Below are positions 11,599 through 24,218 of a DNA stretch of 64,000 nucleotides, in pieces. Positions within the stretch are counted from its first letter, which is position 1. Every line of letters starts with the position of its first letter. The notes under the pieces were generated by a model. That model was given only the letters and a program-made list of their open reading frames with translations, did no database searches and was not told the DNA's origin. This DNA comes from Lactifluus volemus (lineage: Eukaryota > Basidiomycota > Agaricomycetes > Russulales > Russulaceae): the NCBI GenBank assembly GCA_022376515.1, contig WTXI01000005.1, positions 1,550,001-1,614,000 on the forward strand. Direction: 5' to 3'. Position numbers and translations under genes: made by a program.

Positions 11599-13214
11599 AG
11601 GGAGAGAGATGACACGAGTTCCATGTGGTCTACAACAATAAAAAAAGAAAGGAATGCGAACAGGAGAGTGTGAGGGCACGATGCTAGAAGCAAATATCAG
11701 GCAGGGAGAGTGACATATATAACGTCTCATCCACAGTCCTACCACGGTCGGGACGCCTACCGAGAGAAATAGTGAAAGGTCAGCTACAAGTTTGTTCGCG
11801 TCAAGCGCACCCGGGCGTTTCTCATCATGATATCCGAGCGGAGCGTTCCCGGATGCCTTAGAGCCCCTTGCATGACATCGGAGTACAGGAACCACCAGAA
11901 TTCACGTTGAAAAACCTGTTATCAGGGCTCGAAGGCTGCAAGGGGATGGTCGTAGTGATCGACCATCACTAGACCCATCGGATATCAGATGCGGATAGTG
12001 TTGCCGTCTACAACATTTGTTTGTTGCCTTGCAGAATGTGCACGTGATCCCTTTTCCCGGGCCCGTTCAGGATCAGTTTGCAGATCAATTTCATTTCTCG
12101 AACAATGAACCTGGTGAATGGAACTTTTCAAATGCTCTGCCTTTTTGTGGCTTACTGAAGTGTGTCTACTGACAATATGAGTGGGTATGTTTTCCCTAGC
12201 TACGGGACCGTGATTCATCCATTTCCCTTAATAAATGCGCAATTTCATACCAACCCAAGCACACTACAAAAACAATTGCTCAGTTTCAGCAAAGGGAATG
12301 CCATATGCCAGTTCGCACACATAACACACAGTATCGTGTGCACCAAAACAAATGAGTTTGATCCCTCCTACACGCTATCAGGGAAGTATGTCACTCTTGC
12401 TCAAAAGAGCATGGGCAGAGCAGGTACATAACACCTGGCACAAGGACCTCAATTTTTTTTCTCATAAACAAAAACTGGTGATTCTGCTGATTTCACATCA
12501 TTTTGCTTCCCAAAATGTGCCCTGCAAGAGCGAGCTGGCAAGGGAAGCGCTGAAACGAATTTGCAGGAAACGGCAAGGAGTGTTCAACTTCAACCCTCAC
12601 TCTGCAACAGTACTTAACTTGTTACTTGTTAATGGTTCGAAAGGCAACTTTCGGGTGCCACTGTGATGTCTGTGAGATGAGATAACTTTTCGCTCATACT
12701 CGGCTGTTCTTTTCTGATGCACATTTCGCCGAGGCGGCCGATCGCAGCATCGCTTATCGGCTAACACCGTTTCCACCTCGCTTTCTTTACTGTCCCCACT
12801 CCTCGTGTACGTCCCCAGTCCTGTGATCGTCCTTAGCCTCTCCCGCATCGTTGATTGATCAAGTGATGCTGGGACGTCGCCTTGGTTGTCGCCTCATGAT
12901 TCTTGGTGCCAACGATCGCCACAGCCAAGGCCACAGCTTGTGGCTCCAAAAGATTTCTGTTTCTGTTTCGAATTGTACATTTGCCTTCGAAAAGGTCAAT
13001 CAAGAATTGCGAAAAACTCAACTCAATGCAGAGGCTATCAGGCCTATCCCTGATTCAGTACGTTTTGCCCATAAAGACCTTCGGCTTTTCATTGTTCAAC
13101 TTACGCGGAAATGGCGCTCCGACCAGCAGTGCTCATTTACCCGGCTAACCATATGTACTGCTATAAACCCCCTCTTGACATGTCTGTCTCTGGAGTTGAT
13201 TTAACCCTACCGAC
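11599..13214. repeat. Divergent intergenic block between MFS copy 2 and P450 copy 3
   Basis: This is the same block as at 4497-6169. It has a TATATA-like site near 11712 for the leftward gene, a 'gaatgtgcacgtgatccctttt' segment near 12034 and TATAAA at 13162-13167 for the rightward gene. No coding region is supported. The short ORFs present are not conserved in frame with the other blocks. Confidence 0.6.
13162..13167 (+). promoter_or_regulatory. TATA box of P450 copy 3
   Basis: TATAAA lies 48 bases before the ATG at 13215, matching copy 2. Confidence 0.5.
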
Positions 13215-15216
13215 ATGAGTATCTATCCTTTACTGCCTCTTTCAGCAGGGTGCCGTAATCACTGCATCTGTCTTGCTGTCTTATGGCTTATCTGGGTCAT
13301 TTATAACGTCTTCTTTCATCCTCTTGCTCACTTTCCCGGTCCACGCGGCGCAGCGTGTACTAGGTGGTGGCTTGCTTATATGCAATTGGTAGGGGAGTCA
13401 GTCTATCTGACCTGCGTGTCGAGCTTCATAAAAAATATGGTAATTTCTCGACTTGTCCTCATTCACATCCAATGCTCAGGATGCTTAGGGGACGTTGTGC
13501 GAATCTGCCCGAACGAGGTATATGCTTTGCCTATTTCATCATGATGGCTTCAGGTGAACTTACTGATATCCTAACAGCTTCATTTTTCCAAGCCGACTGT
13601 GTACAACGAGATATACAATGCTCGGAACAAGTGGGACAAGGATCATGAATATTACCGTGCTTTAGACATGAACGAATCATTCTTTTCTCAGACCGATTAC
13701 CTCAAATCGAAGCACGGTAGGTCACTCGTCTCGAATATGTTTTCCAGAAAAGCAGTATGTGAGATACAGCACATGATTCTGAGCCAAGTATGAACAGTCC
13801 GTTCCATCCTGCCATCGAAAGCCTGACTGAATTCCTAGGTAAATCATCTCTGTGATGCCTTGAAATACCAAAATGCCGCTGGTAAGCTCTTACCCTGTCT
13901 CGTCTTAACACCAACTGGGATGCTTACGGATACACAGGGAAATCTAGTGACCTGTATCTTGGCTTTCAGTGCTTCGGTGCAGACACAATCGCCACTTTTC
14001 TGTTCTCCACCACTTTCGATCAATTATCTTCCCCCGACTTCCGGGGTGATATCGTCCAAGGCCTCGATGTGGCATTGCCTATTGCCACGCTACTGAAGTT
14101 CTCTGCCATTTTGATTTGGTTAATTCGCCAAATTCCCCCTTCGATACTCGCGGGTATTTCGCCTTCCCTCAAGGGCGTGGTTACTTTCAAGGTCGTAAGT
14201 TGTCACGACGCCATCATCATATGAACTTTCATAAGCGTTTTTAGATGATCAAGAATCAGGTCAAGAGCATCTTGCGAAATCCCGAGCTTATGGATGATGC
14301 ACCTCATCGTATCATATACCGCGAGCTGTTGAACCCGGAGGCCAACAAAGGCCGCCGTGTACCGACAGCATTACAACTTAAACATGAAGCAGAACTCCTT
14401 TTCGCAGCTGGATCACACACTATCGGAACAACGCTCATGACTGGTGTCTATTATCTGTTACGCAGTCCTGAGGCAATGCAGAGACTGGTGGATGAGTTGC
14501 GCGCGGCGTGGCCTAGTCTTGACCAGGCTCCGAATTATGAAGAACTCAAACAGCTTCCATTCCTAGTAAGTGTTTTTTTTTTTGGGTCGAGGTTAAGGCA
14601 TATCTTGAGTTTTGGAACAGACTGCTGTGATTAAGGAGACGCTGCGCCTTTCCGTGTCGATTCCTGGTGGCCTGCCACGTGTGGTGCCGCCGTCTGGTGC
14701 GGTGATCTCCGGTGTTCGATTCCAGGAGGGGTTGGTGTCCATGAATCCTCAGGATTCGCTCGTACCTGATCGTATTAAACAGACGGTTGTGAGCCAGAGT
14801 CCCCTTTTCGTCAGCTTTTCGGAAGAGATTTTCGTTCGGCCGTACGACTTCCTTCCTGATCGATGGCTCCAGCCAGATTCCCGAGCATTGGAGAGCTGGT
14901 TGGTAACTTTCTCGAAAGGTCCGCGAAGTTGCCTTGGCATAAAGTAAGCGATTGAACGTTTTCGTCTTTTGTGCGTGTGTAGTAATCTCATCGGACAGCT
15001 TGGCATATTGCGAGTTGTATCTCGTTCTTGCGCATCTATTCCGTCGTTTGATGTTCGTCCTGATGTGACTAGGTAAAAGTTTCCGTGTTTGCTTCTGTCC
15101 TACTAGTATGATTGACCGCTGTGTCATAGGCCTACCGACTTGATATGGTCGGACATTTCCTGCCCGTTTTCGAAGGCGAGCACCTTCATGCGTACTGTTG
15201 CCCACGACATGAATAA
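13215..15216 (+). pseudogene. Cytochrome P450, copy 3, frameshifted
   Basis: This has the same exon layout and motifs as the intact copy 2 (AGSHTIGTT, KETLR, FSKGPRSCLGI, final YPRHE). In exon 1 a two-base loss near 13243 and a one-base loss near 13287 cancel out, leaving an altered membrane anchor. A further one-base loss near 13387 (MQL region) throws exon 1 out of frame. Another loss near 14720 changes GVxIPGG to GVRFQEG and breaks exon 7. The 3' splice sites and C-terminus are preserved, so decay seems recent. Confidence 0.85.
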
Positions 15217-15889
15217 TTGGATCAGTGGTGTGCTCAACTTGGGCAAACACATATTATCCAAAACTGATGCTGTCATTCTTTCTCTAGTTTCTCTACGTTT
15301 CTGTCTTTCTCTGCAACTTCTACAATTATCTACTTGGACATTCTAGAATTCTGGTGGCTTCCATGACTCTTATATATATATTCTGTGTATGATTGAGAGT
15401 TTGAGACAAGACTTGAAGCCTCAAGCTCGTTCTCATAGAAAGCCATACACAGCACAGCACCCAAAGGTTTGGCTAAAATATGGGGGATTCGTCATGATCT
15501 AGCTAGCGGAATTGGAATCGAAGTTCCCTAGATGGCCTCTGCCGGTCCATAACTCCGTCATTAAATTCAACTTCCCGGATTTCCGGTCGAGTTCCCATTT
15601 GCCAGTGAAACGCACTAGTCCTCACTGTCCTTATCACAGTTTTCCGCTTCCTCTATGGATGGTCACTAATCCGATCTAGAAGCAACGGTTGCGTCCCTCG
15701 TGGGCGTGGCGCGAGACCCCTACCACGGCCTGTAAGTGGGGCTTGGCGTGTGGTGTTTTATGCGCTCGCTGTTGAGAAAGAGCCTGCCCTGGGCCATCTA
15801 CTCATTGTAGGCCATTTCTGGGCTTCCAAAGGGCGAAATTGCAGAGGGGAAGGGTAAGAGTGAGTGCGTGAGCGTTCCAGAAACAGCGA

Positions 15890-17610
15890 GAGAAATGCTC
15901 GTAAGTTGGAACGAGTACTAGGACAGATCCGCAACTATTTTCAGCTGTTACGGCAACGCGGATGGGAGCACAAACCAACATTGACTGATGTCCGGGAGGA
16001 TCCCGAGTTTTGGAGTCAGCTTCCGGGCTTGTCAAGATAGAAATGTCTCCGGCGCCGGGATTCTGCACTCAGCGTATCACGTGAGCGTTTCATCCCATTC
16101 ATACCGAGTGCTCTCCAAGGCTTTTGCGATACAGATCACTTCGCTGGATACTGGCCTGGACCCAGTTACATCAGCTGGCGACTCGGAGAAAAGGCGAATC
16201 CCTAAAGCTATCGGCCCATCGAAGCATTTTCAAGTCCGAGGAGCAGCTTTCGGACCAGCTACACGATACAATCTTTTATACCTACGACCCAGCGTTTTAC
16301 CCCGATTTCTCAGAGAAAGCCGAAGGATGCTTCCCAGATTTGGTCCTCGATCACTTCGAATCCAGGGACCCACCCGGCGAACGCGAGATGACTTCGCCTT
16401 TACTGGTGCGCTTCTTCAACTGCGGATGGAACTTTCCAACGTCAAATCTTCGGAAGCGACTCTGGCCCGCGCCGAAGAGCTTCTGCACACACCTTTTTCC
16501 ATCAATCTCAACATTTCCTTAGCCTACATATCAACGCAGTTAGGCCAGTCACGGCAAACAATTTTGGTCAAAATTTCACCGCCGTTTCTACAGGGCAATG
16601 TCAAATTCCGACCCGTGGTACTGTCACTTGCTGCGTCGATACTATCGGCTCTCTCATTTGTCTTCGAGGCAACGAGAACTCGACTGGACGTGGATCTGGA
16701 TACAGACATCTTTTAGTTCCGGTGTTCCAGGGGCGTACACGCACAGACATCTACAGCCTCTGGTTAAAGCGATGCCAAGAGACTAGCATCCTTCAGGCTA
16801 GTATGGAGCTATTCGTCCAAACGTATTTGAGGCCTGGGCACGGAAACAAGCGCTCTGCGTCCCACAAATCCTCAACTTCCATGCTGCCCTCGGCAGAGCG
16901 ATTGGCAAGCGAAAGGGTTCTGGTGGCTTGCAGAAACATTAGTATGACGACGACCATCAGTTCCGATGTCACATCCAAGGCGAGCGAAGCCCTGCTCATT
17001 GGGCGTATTGTTTCATGCGTTCCGTGGTTTCTGGTGTCATCTCTGCCCTGGGTTGGCCAAAGCACTTCTTTTGACACCGAGGCAAGCGCGTTCATCCAGC
17101 TGGTTGGGAACCAAATCACGCGGGCACTTTCATGGACGGTTGGAGATTCACTAACGCTCGCTTGGTCTTGGTCGAGGAGATAGAGCGCGTTGTGAACCTA
17201 TTCTATTCCATCGCTTCCTCCGCTCCTCCCAGAAGGCCACCAAAACGAAGACAGGGAGAAGGTGCTATCGGCCTTCAGCACGAAGGCTCTCGCTCTCCTG
17301 CAATAGCTTAACTATTTCTTATCGCATCCCAACCATCTTGCAAGTCTCATCGAGCCTGTAACCGCGGAGGAGCGGGCACAGTTGGAGAGGGATAACCGCC
17401 TGCAGCCTTCTCAGTCCGTCGCCACCGAGGTCATTGACTCCATCTCGCGCCCCTTAGTAAAACTTTTGCACAGGTCCTATGACCTCACGAGCAATATCGC
17501 TTGTACCTCCATCGCTATCAGCTCAGCGGAGGAAGTATTGCGTGGTAGTCAGTACCTACCTCGTGATCTGCCCTGTTGCCCCTGTGAGTACTACTTGCCC
17601 ACCTGCCAGT
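15890..17610 (+). pseudogene. Gene U, copy 2: unidentified, degraded
   Basis: This is the longest version of an unrecognised gene between P450 copy 3 and MFS copy 3. Coding-like stretches in shifting frames include a start-proximal segment with GQIRNYFQLLRQRGW, a middle segment with SDQLHDTIFYTYDPAF, and distal segments with NHAGTFMDGWRFTNA and LVEEIERVVNLF. Stops fall between them (16039, 16716 and in the region after 16780), and not all can be removed with plausible introns. It is probably a soluble protein of several hundred residues, because no long hydrophobic runs are obvious. The strict linkage to P450 and MFS suggests it belonged to the same functional unit. I do not assign a function. 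Confidence 0.5.
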
Positions 17611-17966
17611 GAAACAATTCGGACACGATGATAACTCTTTCCATTTCAGCATTCAAAGGCGATACTTGGGGAACCGGTATCAAAGTCGGCATCTCATCGA
17701 GCTTGCTAGGGGTATCTTGGACACAGGAGCTGGGGCGGAATCGGAAGGGACAGATGAGGGCATCTCAGCGAGCGGCGTGCTTTTCAGCGAGAGTCGATGG
17801 TGATGACGGAGCCGGGGCTGACTGGCTGTTAGGTAACATAATTACCTACTACCTGATACATCGCTTCACAAAAACATTCAAAAAAGGGACTACAAATGGT
17901 TACTAAATGCAGGCCGGAGTAACGCAACATCAAACTTATGCGAGGTAGAAAATTTCCCAAAATGCC

Positions 17967-20226
17967 TCACCACTGCCCGTCACTCCACTCACGTCCGTAT
18001 TCTGCCGCGACAACTTCAAAGTCAACGGCACGGGCCCGGGTGACCTCGCTCCTTCCCCAGTCCTTGTCAATTTCCGAGTGCAACTTCAGTTGCCGTATAC
18101 CGAGACTGAATAAGAATCCTGCGATCGAGATCCCGAGTAGAGCCTGCCAGACCACCTTGAGCGCCTCCGCGAACGTGTTGCGCACCGCATCCTTCAACGA
18201 CGAGCTCAGTGTTGGAATGATCGGTATCGACGAAAACGCGATGTTGACACCCTGCGGAAACTGAGCGATGAACGACGCAGGTAGGTTCATTTTCAGCTCA
18301 TTCTGCAAAATGGCACCGCCGACCGTGACACCCCAGATCTAGCCATTGGAATGTTGTCAGTTAGACATGAAGCGTGGAAACGTGGATGGAAATGGAGGGG
18401 CTCACGTTGCCTAGGTTCCGCGAGAAGACGTAGAGAGCCATTGCGGGAGCATTCTGTGTAACTGGGATGGACGCCAGGATAGGGTACATAGTGATGACAT
18501 AAATGATGCCACCACCACTACCAATGATAATCTGGAAGCCGATACCCTTGGCTATACTGCTGTCCACATGCAGTGTCGTCAGGAGACCCACGCCGACGAC
18601 CACGAGCACCCAGCCAACGAAAGTCGGAATCACGTAGTTGCCTGACTTCTTGACCACGATGCCTGCCACGATCGCGATGAGGCCGAGGCTGAATGAAACC
18701 CCGAACAAGGCGATACCAGCTTTGGTGGGAGATGTCTCCTTACATGCTTCGAAGAAGGTTGGTAACCAAACTGCCAGTGTCGGTGGAGACACATCCAAGT
18801 CAGCGGCCGAGAGGTTCCGATACGTAGATATCTTACGTACGAGTCATGCACGCCGTCACCGCAGCCATCATAAATATTTGGAGATAACCACTGGTACCAG
18901 TCCAGTTCAGGCGCAATAAAATCGGAACCTTGAAAGCAGTTCGATTAGTAAATAATGGTTTGAAGTGTTGGAAAGAACTCACGACAGGCGGTTTGCAAAA
19001 GTAGAATTCATAGATGGCAAAGAGGCTTAGCCCCACGATACCAAAACTCAGGGGCAGCAAGACATGGACGGATGACCATGGATAACGCACGCCTCCCCAC
19101 GTCGACCCGATAATGAGAGAGGTAACGGATCCAATGATCAAGATATTTCCACTGCCAACAAAGCATAAGATCGCCTGGGCTTTGGACTCTGGCCCAATTC
19201 CATGTACTTACATGAAATCCATTTTACTGAGCTTTTCTCTCAGAGTCGCAGGTGGCGCTTTAGACGCATGAAGAGTAAGACCATAATTGCGATGAAGGCA
19301 CATATGGGTAGGTTGAGATCTGGGCATTTCATTTATGACTCTGACCGTACCATCAACAGACTTCAACTTACAAAATATCCATCTCCTATGGGAACGCAGA
19401 AAGTTTGAGAATGTCTGTTAACAGTCGGGTTGCGAACAGGACGCTCACCATTGTCCTCTCTGAGCCAATGCCCCACCAATGACCGAACCAATGGCACCAC
19501 CGATTGCCCAAGCGCTGCCTGACATCAGTAACGTCCGAGGCACGCAATGAGGAGGACCACCCACAGCGCAATGAGGCCGCCGAAGGTGCCACGCTCTCTA
19601 AGCGTGACCAGATCAGACAATATAATTTGTACTGAAGATGCAATTGCTCCTGCTCCCAGTCCCTGTACAGCTTTCAATTGGAAATGTTGAGTTGATGCAC
19701 GGCCGTGTGGGGAAAAAAGATGTACTTCTTCCAGCAATGAGCATATTCATACTCGATGCAGTGGCGCAAATTGTGCTCCCGAGTGCGAAGAGGAAGACGC
19801 AGTTAGCATGATGGGTCGTCTTCCAATAATCTAATTCGATGTACACTTGTTTAGATGTGTCTTGCATTCGTGGAGAGGATTCGTGATCGTACCTGGGATA
19901 GCCCGCCACAAAGAGGGACAAGGGCTGTAGAGCCCAATGCATATGCGGAGCCAATCCACACAAACTGCTCTCCCTCCAGGTCATGAACAATTGTTGGCAG
20001 GGCCGTCCCAATTGAGGTCTACGATATGTTTGATCTCCTCTGCGTTGAGGGTAGAAGTGACGACTCACCAAGTCTATGGCAGGGAGGACGACAGAGAGTG
20101 CAAGTGAGAATATGATGCACCAGAACTTCCAGTCTTTGGGACGTCATGATGAGTGTCTTCGTCGACTGCCTGCGTCACGAAGTTAGATTCTTTGGAGGGT
20201 GACAAGCGAGGAGGTGACGACGTCGT
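17967..20226 (-). pseudogene. MFS transporter, copy 3, start lost and frameshifted
   Basis: All exons are traceable on the - strand. At the position of the conserved ATG (20224-20226) the codon is ACG. Exon 1 has a base missing where DTHHDVPKDW should read, so the first membrane segment is out of frame. Further single-base losses occur in exon 3 near 19790 and in exon 7 near 19258. The long penultimate exon (about 18410-18775) and the last exon (17967-18340) remain open, as in the intact copies. Confidence 0.8.
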
Positions 20227-20459
20227 GGGGAGAGAGGTGACACGAGTGTCCATGTGGTCTGAGAAGTTACAACACCCAAGAATACAGGATAAAGAATGTA
20301 GAACAGGAGACCGTGAGGGCACGATAGTAGAAGCTAATATCAGGCAGGGAGTAGCAACATATATACAGAGAAGGAAGGTGCAAGGACTCGGGTGTCAAAG
20401 ACAACGCAAGTCAGACGTCTGATCCACAGCCCCACCACTGAGTCGAAGGTTGCAAGGGG

Positions 20460-21540
20460 ACAATAGCCTTGACCCAAAGTACTTCACGAACGAACAGGGT
20501 TGTCAGCATCAACCCAATTCCGGATCTGCCAGGATCAAACATCACTAGACCCATCGGATATCAGATACGGAAAGTGTTGCCGTCAATTCACACCGCCATG
20601 CATTCAGAATGTGCACGTGATTCCTTTTCCTTGCGGGTCTTCCCCGAATGGCCCGTACAGGTCCGGGCGTTTCCGACCTCAGTTTGCAATGATAGATCAA
20701 TCTCGTTTCTCGAATCATGACAGCTGCTGAATGGAACTTTTCGAAATGCTCTGCATTTTGGTGGCTTACCGAAGTATGTCTTCTGACGATGTGAGTAGGC
20801 ATATTTTCCCTAGTACAGCGATTCATCCATTTCCCTTACTTAATAATCACTCCTTTTGTGAATGCGAGATGGTGGGAGGACCGAGAAGGCGTATGAAAGA
20901 GCGGCAAAAACCATGCTGGCCTTGTACCGCTTTAGTGAACTTGTACACAAGTACACAACAACATCAATTGCTCAGTTTCAGCAACGGCAGTTCTTTATGC
21001 CAGTCCGCGCAGAGCACACAGTAACCCATGTAGTCGTGTAGACCAAAACAAATGGGTTTCATTCCTCCTTTCCTCCTTTACACTATCAGGGCAGTGTGTC
21101 ACTCTTGGTCAAAACTTGAAGAGCATGTGAAGAGCGGGTACATAAATTGTGGCACATGGTCCTCAATCTGTTTTATTGTTAAACAGAAACTGGTGATCCT
21201 GCTGATTTCGCTTCCCAAACGTGCCCCGCAAGAGCGAGCTGGCGCTGAAACGAGTCTGGACCTGAACTTGTTACTTGTTGAATAGTTCGAAAGGCAACTT
21301 TCGGGTGCTACTGTAATGCCTGTGAGATGAGATAACTTCTCGGCTGTCCTTTTTTGATGCACATTTCGCCGAGGCAGCCGAGTGGGGCATCGCTTATCGC
21401 CTAACACCGTTGCCACCTCACATCCTCGTGCTGTCCTCACTGAACCGACATTTATCGGACTTTTAACAATGTTCCGCACGGATGCGCCCTCACCGCCTCG
21501 CAAAACGGACCGTCATCCATCCAACATGCTTCGGCACTAC
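20460..21540. repeat. Orphan 5' block without a P450 (upstream of MFS copy 3)
   Basis: This carries ccttgacccaaagta at 20467-20481, the 'gaatgtgcacgtgattcctttt' segment near 20608 and the 'aacagaaactggtgatcctg' segment near 21183, like the blocks before P450 copies 1-3. No P450 follows. After about 21550 the sequence is unrelated and leads to the hydrolase remnant. Confidence 0.6.
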
Positions 21541-22129
21541 TGTATAAACTTTCGTTTGTACGTCTCTCCGTATACATCCGACTCGAGCCCAGCTGCTTAC
21601 AGTACGCCACGCCCAGTTTCCCTCTTTTTCTCAGTCAATTCCTCTACGACTGCGACGATAATGCTCTTGATAATGCTCTCGTTCCTCTCTTCTAGTTCCC
21701 ATTCCAAAGTCACCTGGCCGCATCTTTGCACAGCTCCCGTCTTATCACGTGGCTCGTTGGAAATCCCCGACTCCGAGACCACCTTGCGGAGTCGAAGCGT
21801 GTTGACACCTTTCAAACCAGTCTGGTAGCTTTTCAAGTATGTTTTACAATCCTAATGTTTTTTTCCACCTCTCACCCAATGAATTGGTGACCTGCAGACT
21901 GCGTACGAAGCACTCGGTGACGTTACAGTACTCGAACGAATCTCGTTACATGACAGACCCGGGTACGCCACGGACATGCCGTTATTATTCTGGATCACGA
22001 ATTATCGTTAACCCATCTAGGAAACTCGTCAAGCTCAAGATGGCGGAATTCTGCTCTGTCTGTGGGATAATCATAACTTTCGAAATCATTAACTGAACTC
22101 ATTTTATTTCTTCTGTAATGGGATTGATT

Positions 22130-23170
22130 TCACGCCGCCAACCAAAGTCGGTCGCTTCTTTGCAGAAACAACAACCGTGGTAGTAGTCCTGCCTGGTGTC
22201 GGCGGAGGTGAATGGTGAAGTTCCTGCGCCGTCGTTCCTGACATAAGCGGGAATAGGCTCGCACGAAGGTTATCCGTAAAATCGTCACTCCTGCCATGGC
22301 ACGGGTTGAGAAGGAGGCCTCGGATACCGTGCTGTGCTGGTGAACTCTCGAGGATGTGAGCGACATCATCTATATTTTAACCTCTCTGGCTAGAAGTCTA
22401 TGCCTTGATTCCTGCCTGCAGGTGCTGGTGTGCCCTTGTCAAGCCCTCAGCTCTATGGACTCTGTCACACGCATGACTTCAGGCAAGCAATCTAGTACAT
22501 CGCAAATATGTAGCCCAAAGCTCCTCTTCTTGGCCTTGGTTTCTCCTTTGGTGCCAACTAACACGATATGTCGCCGACGAAGGCAAGCCATACCGACTCA
22601 TTTCAGCATGTCCCCTTGCAATCGTAGGCAGTCCTATTCCGCCCGTCTTCTTTTCGCTCTATACAGCCCTGGGATTGCGTGAAGACTTTCCATTGTGGGT
22701 CCTACCAGTTTCCTTTTCCCGACACATTGACAGCGCATTTTCCCTGCACGTACAGTTGGGAAGACCTTGTTTTCCCGCCTTACACATTCCAGAGCTTCCA
22801 GCACCACCGTGTGGAATGTCCTCAGCCGTCACCGTGATTCGATCTACTCGTTTCCTGACATAGACTTCGCGCAAGCGTTCTCAACGCTCTCGACACAATC
22901 GCGTTTGATGGCGTCGCAATTCGACACGCTGATCACGATCAAGTTCGTGGGGATCCTCCCCACCATTTCCTTTCCAGATGCGCATGCGTATCACGCGTAC
23001 TCGTCGAGCTACAACGAGCTCGACCAGATCCGGATACCCTTCCTTGCCTTCAACGCGATGACAAGGTTCGTGGGCGTCGCAGGACTACGATGACAACGAG
23101 TGGTTCACTCTTGTCTTTACTCGCGGAGGCGGCCACGTGGGTTGGTTCCAGTCAGGTGAGGTGGAGGCCG
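22130..23170 (+). pseudogene. Alpha/beta hydrolase of the ABHD1/3 - Eht1/Eeb1 type, degraded
   Basis: Motifs of this family appear in order but in different frames. They are TTVVVVLPG near 22167, GGLGYRAVLVNSRGC near 22315, and an intron to about 22420. Next come AGVPLSSPQLYG and PKAPLLGLGFSFGAN near 22520-22567, with the nucleophile-elbow serine. SQFDTLITIKFVG lies near 22915, NELDQIRIPFLAFNA near 23010, and TRGGGHVGWF near 23120. The family acts as medium-chain ester synthases/hydrolases or lipases. Several frameshifts and a stop after LRR separate the pieces, so this is a pseudogene. It sits where a P450 would be expected between MFS copies 3 and 4. Confidence 0.75.
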
Positions 23171-23179
23171 CTGGGTCAA

Positions 23180-24210
23180 GCGACCTGGCTCAGGGAAACC
23201 GCCGAGGACGTGGATGCGTATGCCCCGTTCCCGTTTTAGGTATAACGAATGACGGAACCAAGGCCAACAAGAACTTAAGCTCGAAGACGGCGGAACCCGT
23301 TTCGTGGATCATGCAGAATAGCCACCAGCAACGTGACTAAGTTAAATACAGTATCTCACTTGTGAGCTTGTCTTCGCACCGCCAGTTGCTCGGTCGCCCC
23401 TTTACGGAAATAATAATACCCGTGGTCGTGGTTGTGACTCCACGGGATAATTTGATTTGATTAATTGATAAGTTCTAAGTTATTGTTAAAAAACCCAAAA
23501 AGCCTTTCCCCACTATCATAAGTTATAAACTGAGCAAATTTTTTTGAGGGACGGTGTTGTGCGTGAACCCGTTTCCCAGTTCAACGGACAGGCTGTGTGC
23601 CTGCCATACTAGTACTGTAGTCCTGATGCCACTCAATCCAATTTTCAACGTCCAACTCGGCGGCCCGCCACGTCCATGGTGGAGGAATGTAACCCTCCTG
23701 TGTATACTCCATGCCTACAGTTACAGCGGCAGATCTGGATTCTTACGTCGTGAGGGTCTCGTGGCAGTGATGCAAAGCAGTCCTTTGATGCTATCGTATT
23801 AGGGTACTAGGTAGCTGCCTGGGCCAGGGCGTCGCACTAGTATCACTACGAGGTGGGAGACTGTCACACTGCCACAGCTCCGGATGTAGGTGCATTGTAA
23901 TTTCATTTTTTCAGGGGGCTCACTTCAGCCCCCGTGTCGAGCCTTCATCTCGTCTCGTTTAGCGTGTCCCCTCGTTTCCAGGTACAGTAGGGCCAATTAG
24001 ATGAAGGGATCGAGTATTACGAATGCGTGCACACCCGAGTGTGCCGCACTTGCTATCATATTGTGACTAATAAATGAAAATTACCATCACTGGCAAATAC
24101 AGTGAAACATGATCAGATCGAAAGGACTTCGTCCAAATAACATCGTGTACGACATTCAATAAATAGGGTAAACTGGCCGCTGAGAACTAATACTAGTAGC
24201 AGACCTAAAG
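23180..24210. other. Intergenic region, no gene recognised
   Basis: This region is AT-rich in parts (around 23450-23550). Short ORFs near 23140 and 23554 have no recognisable motif. Nothing is assigned. Confidence 0.5.
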
Positions 24211-24218
24211 TGGAGTGG

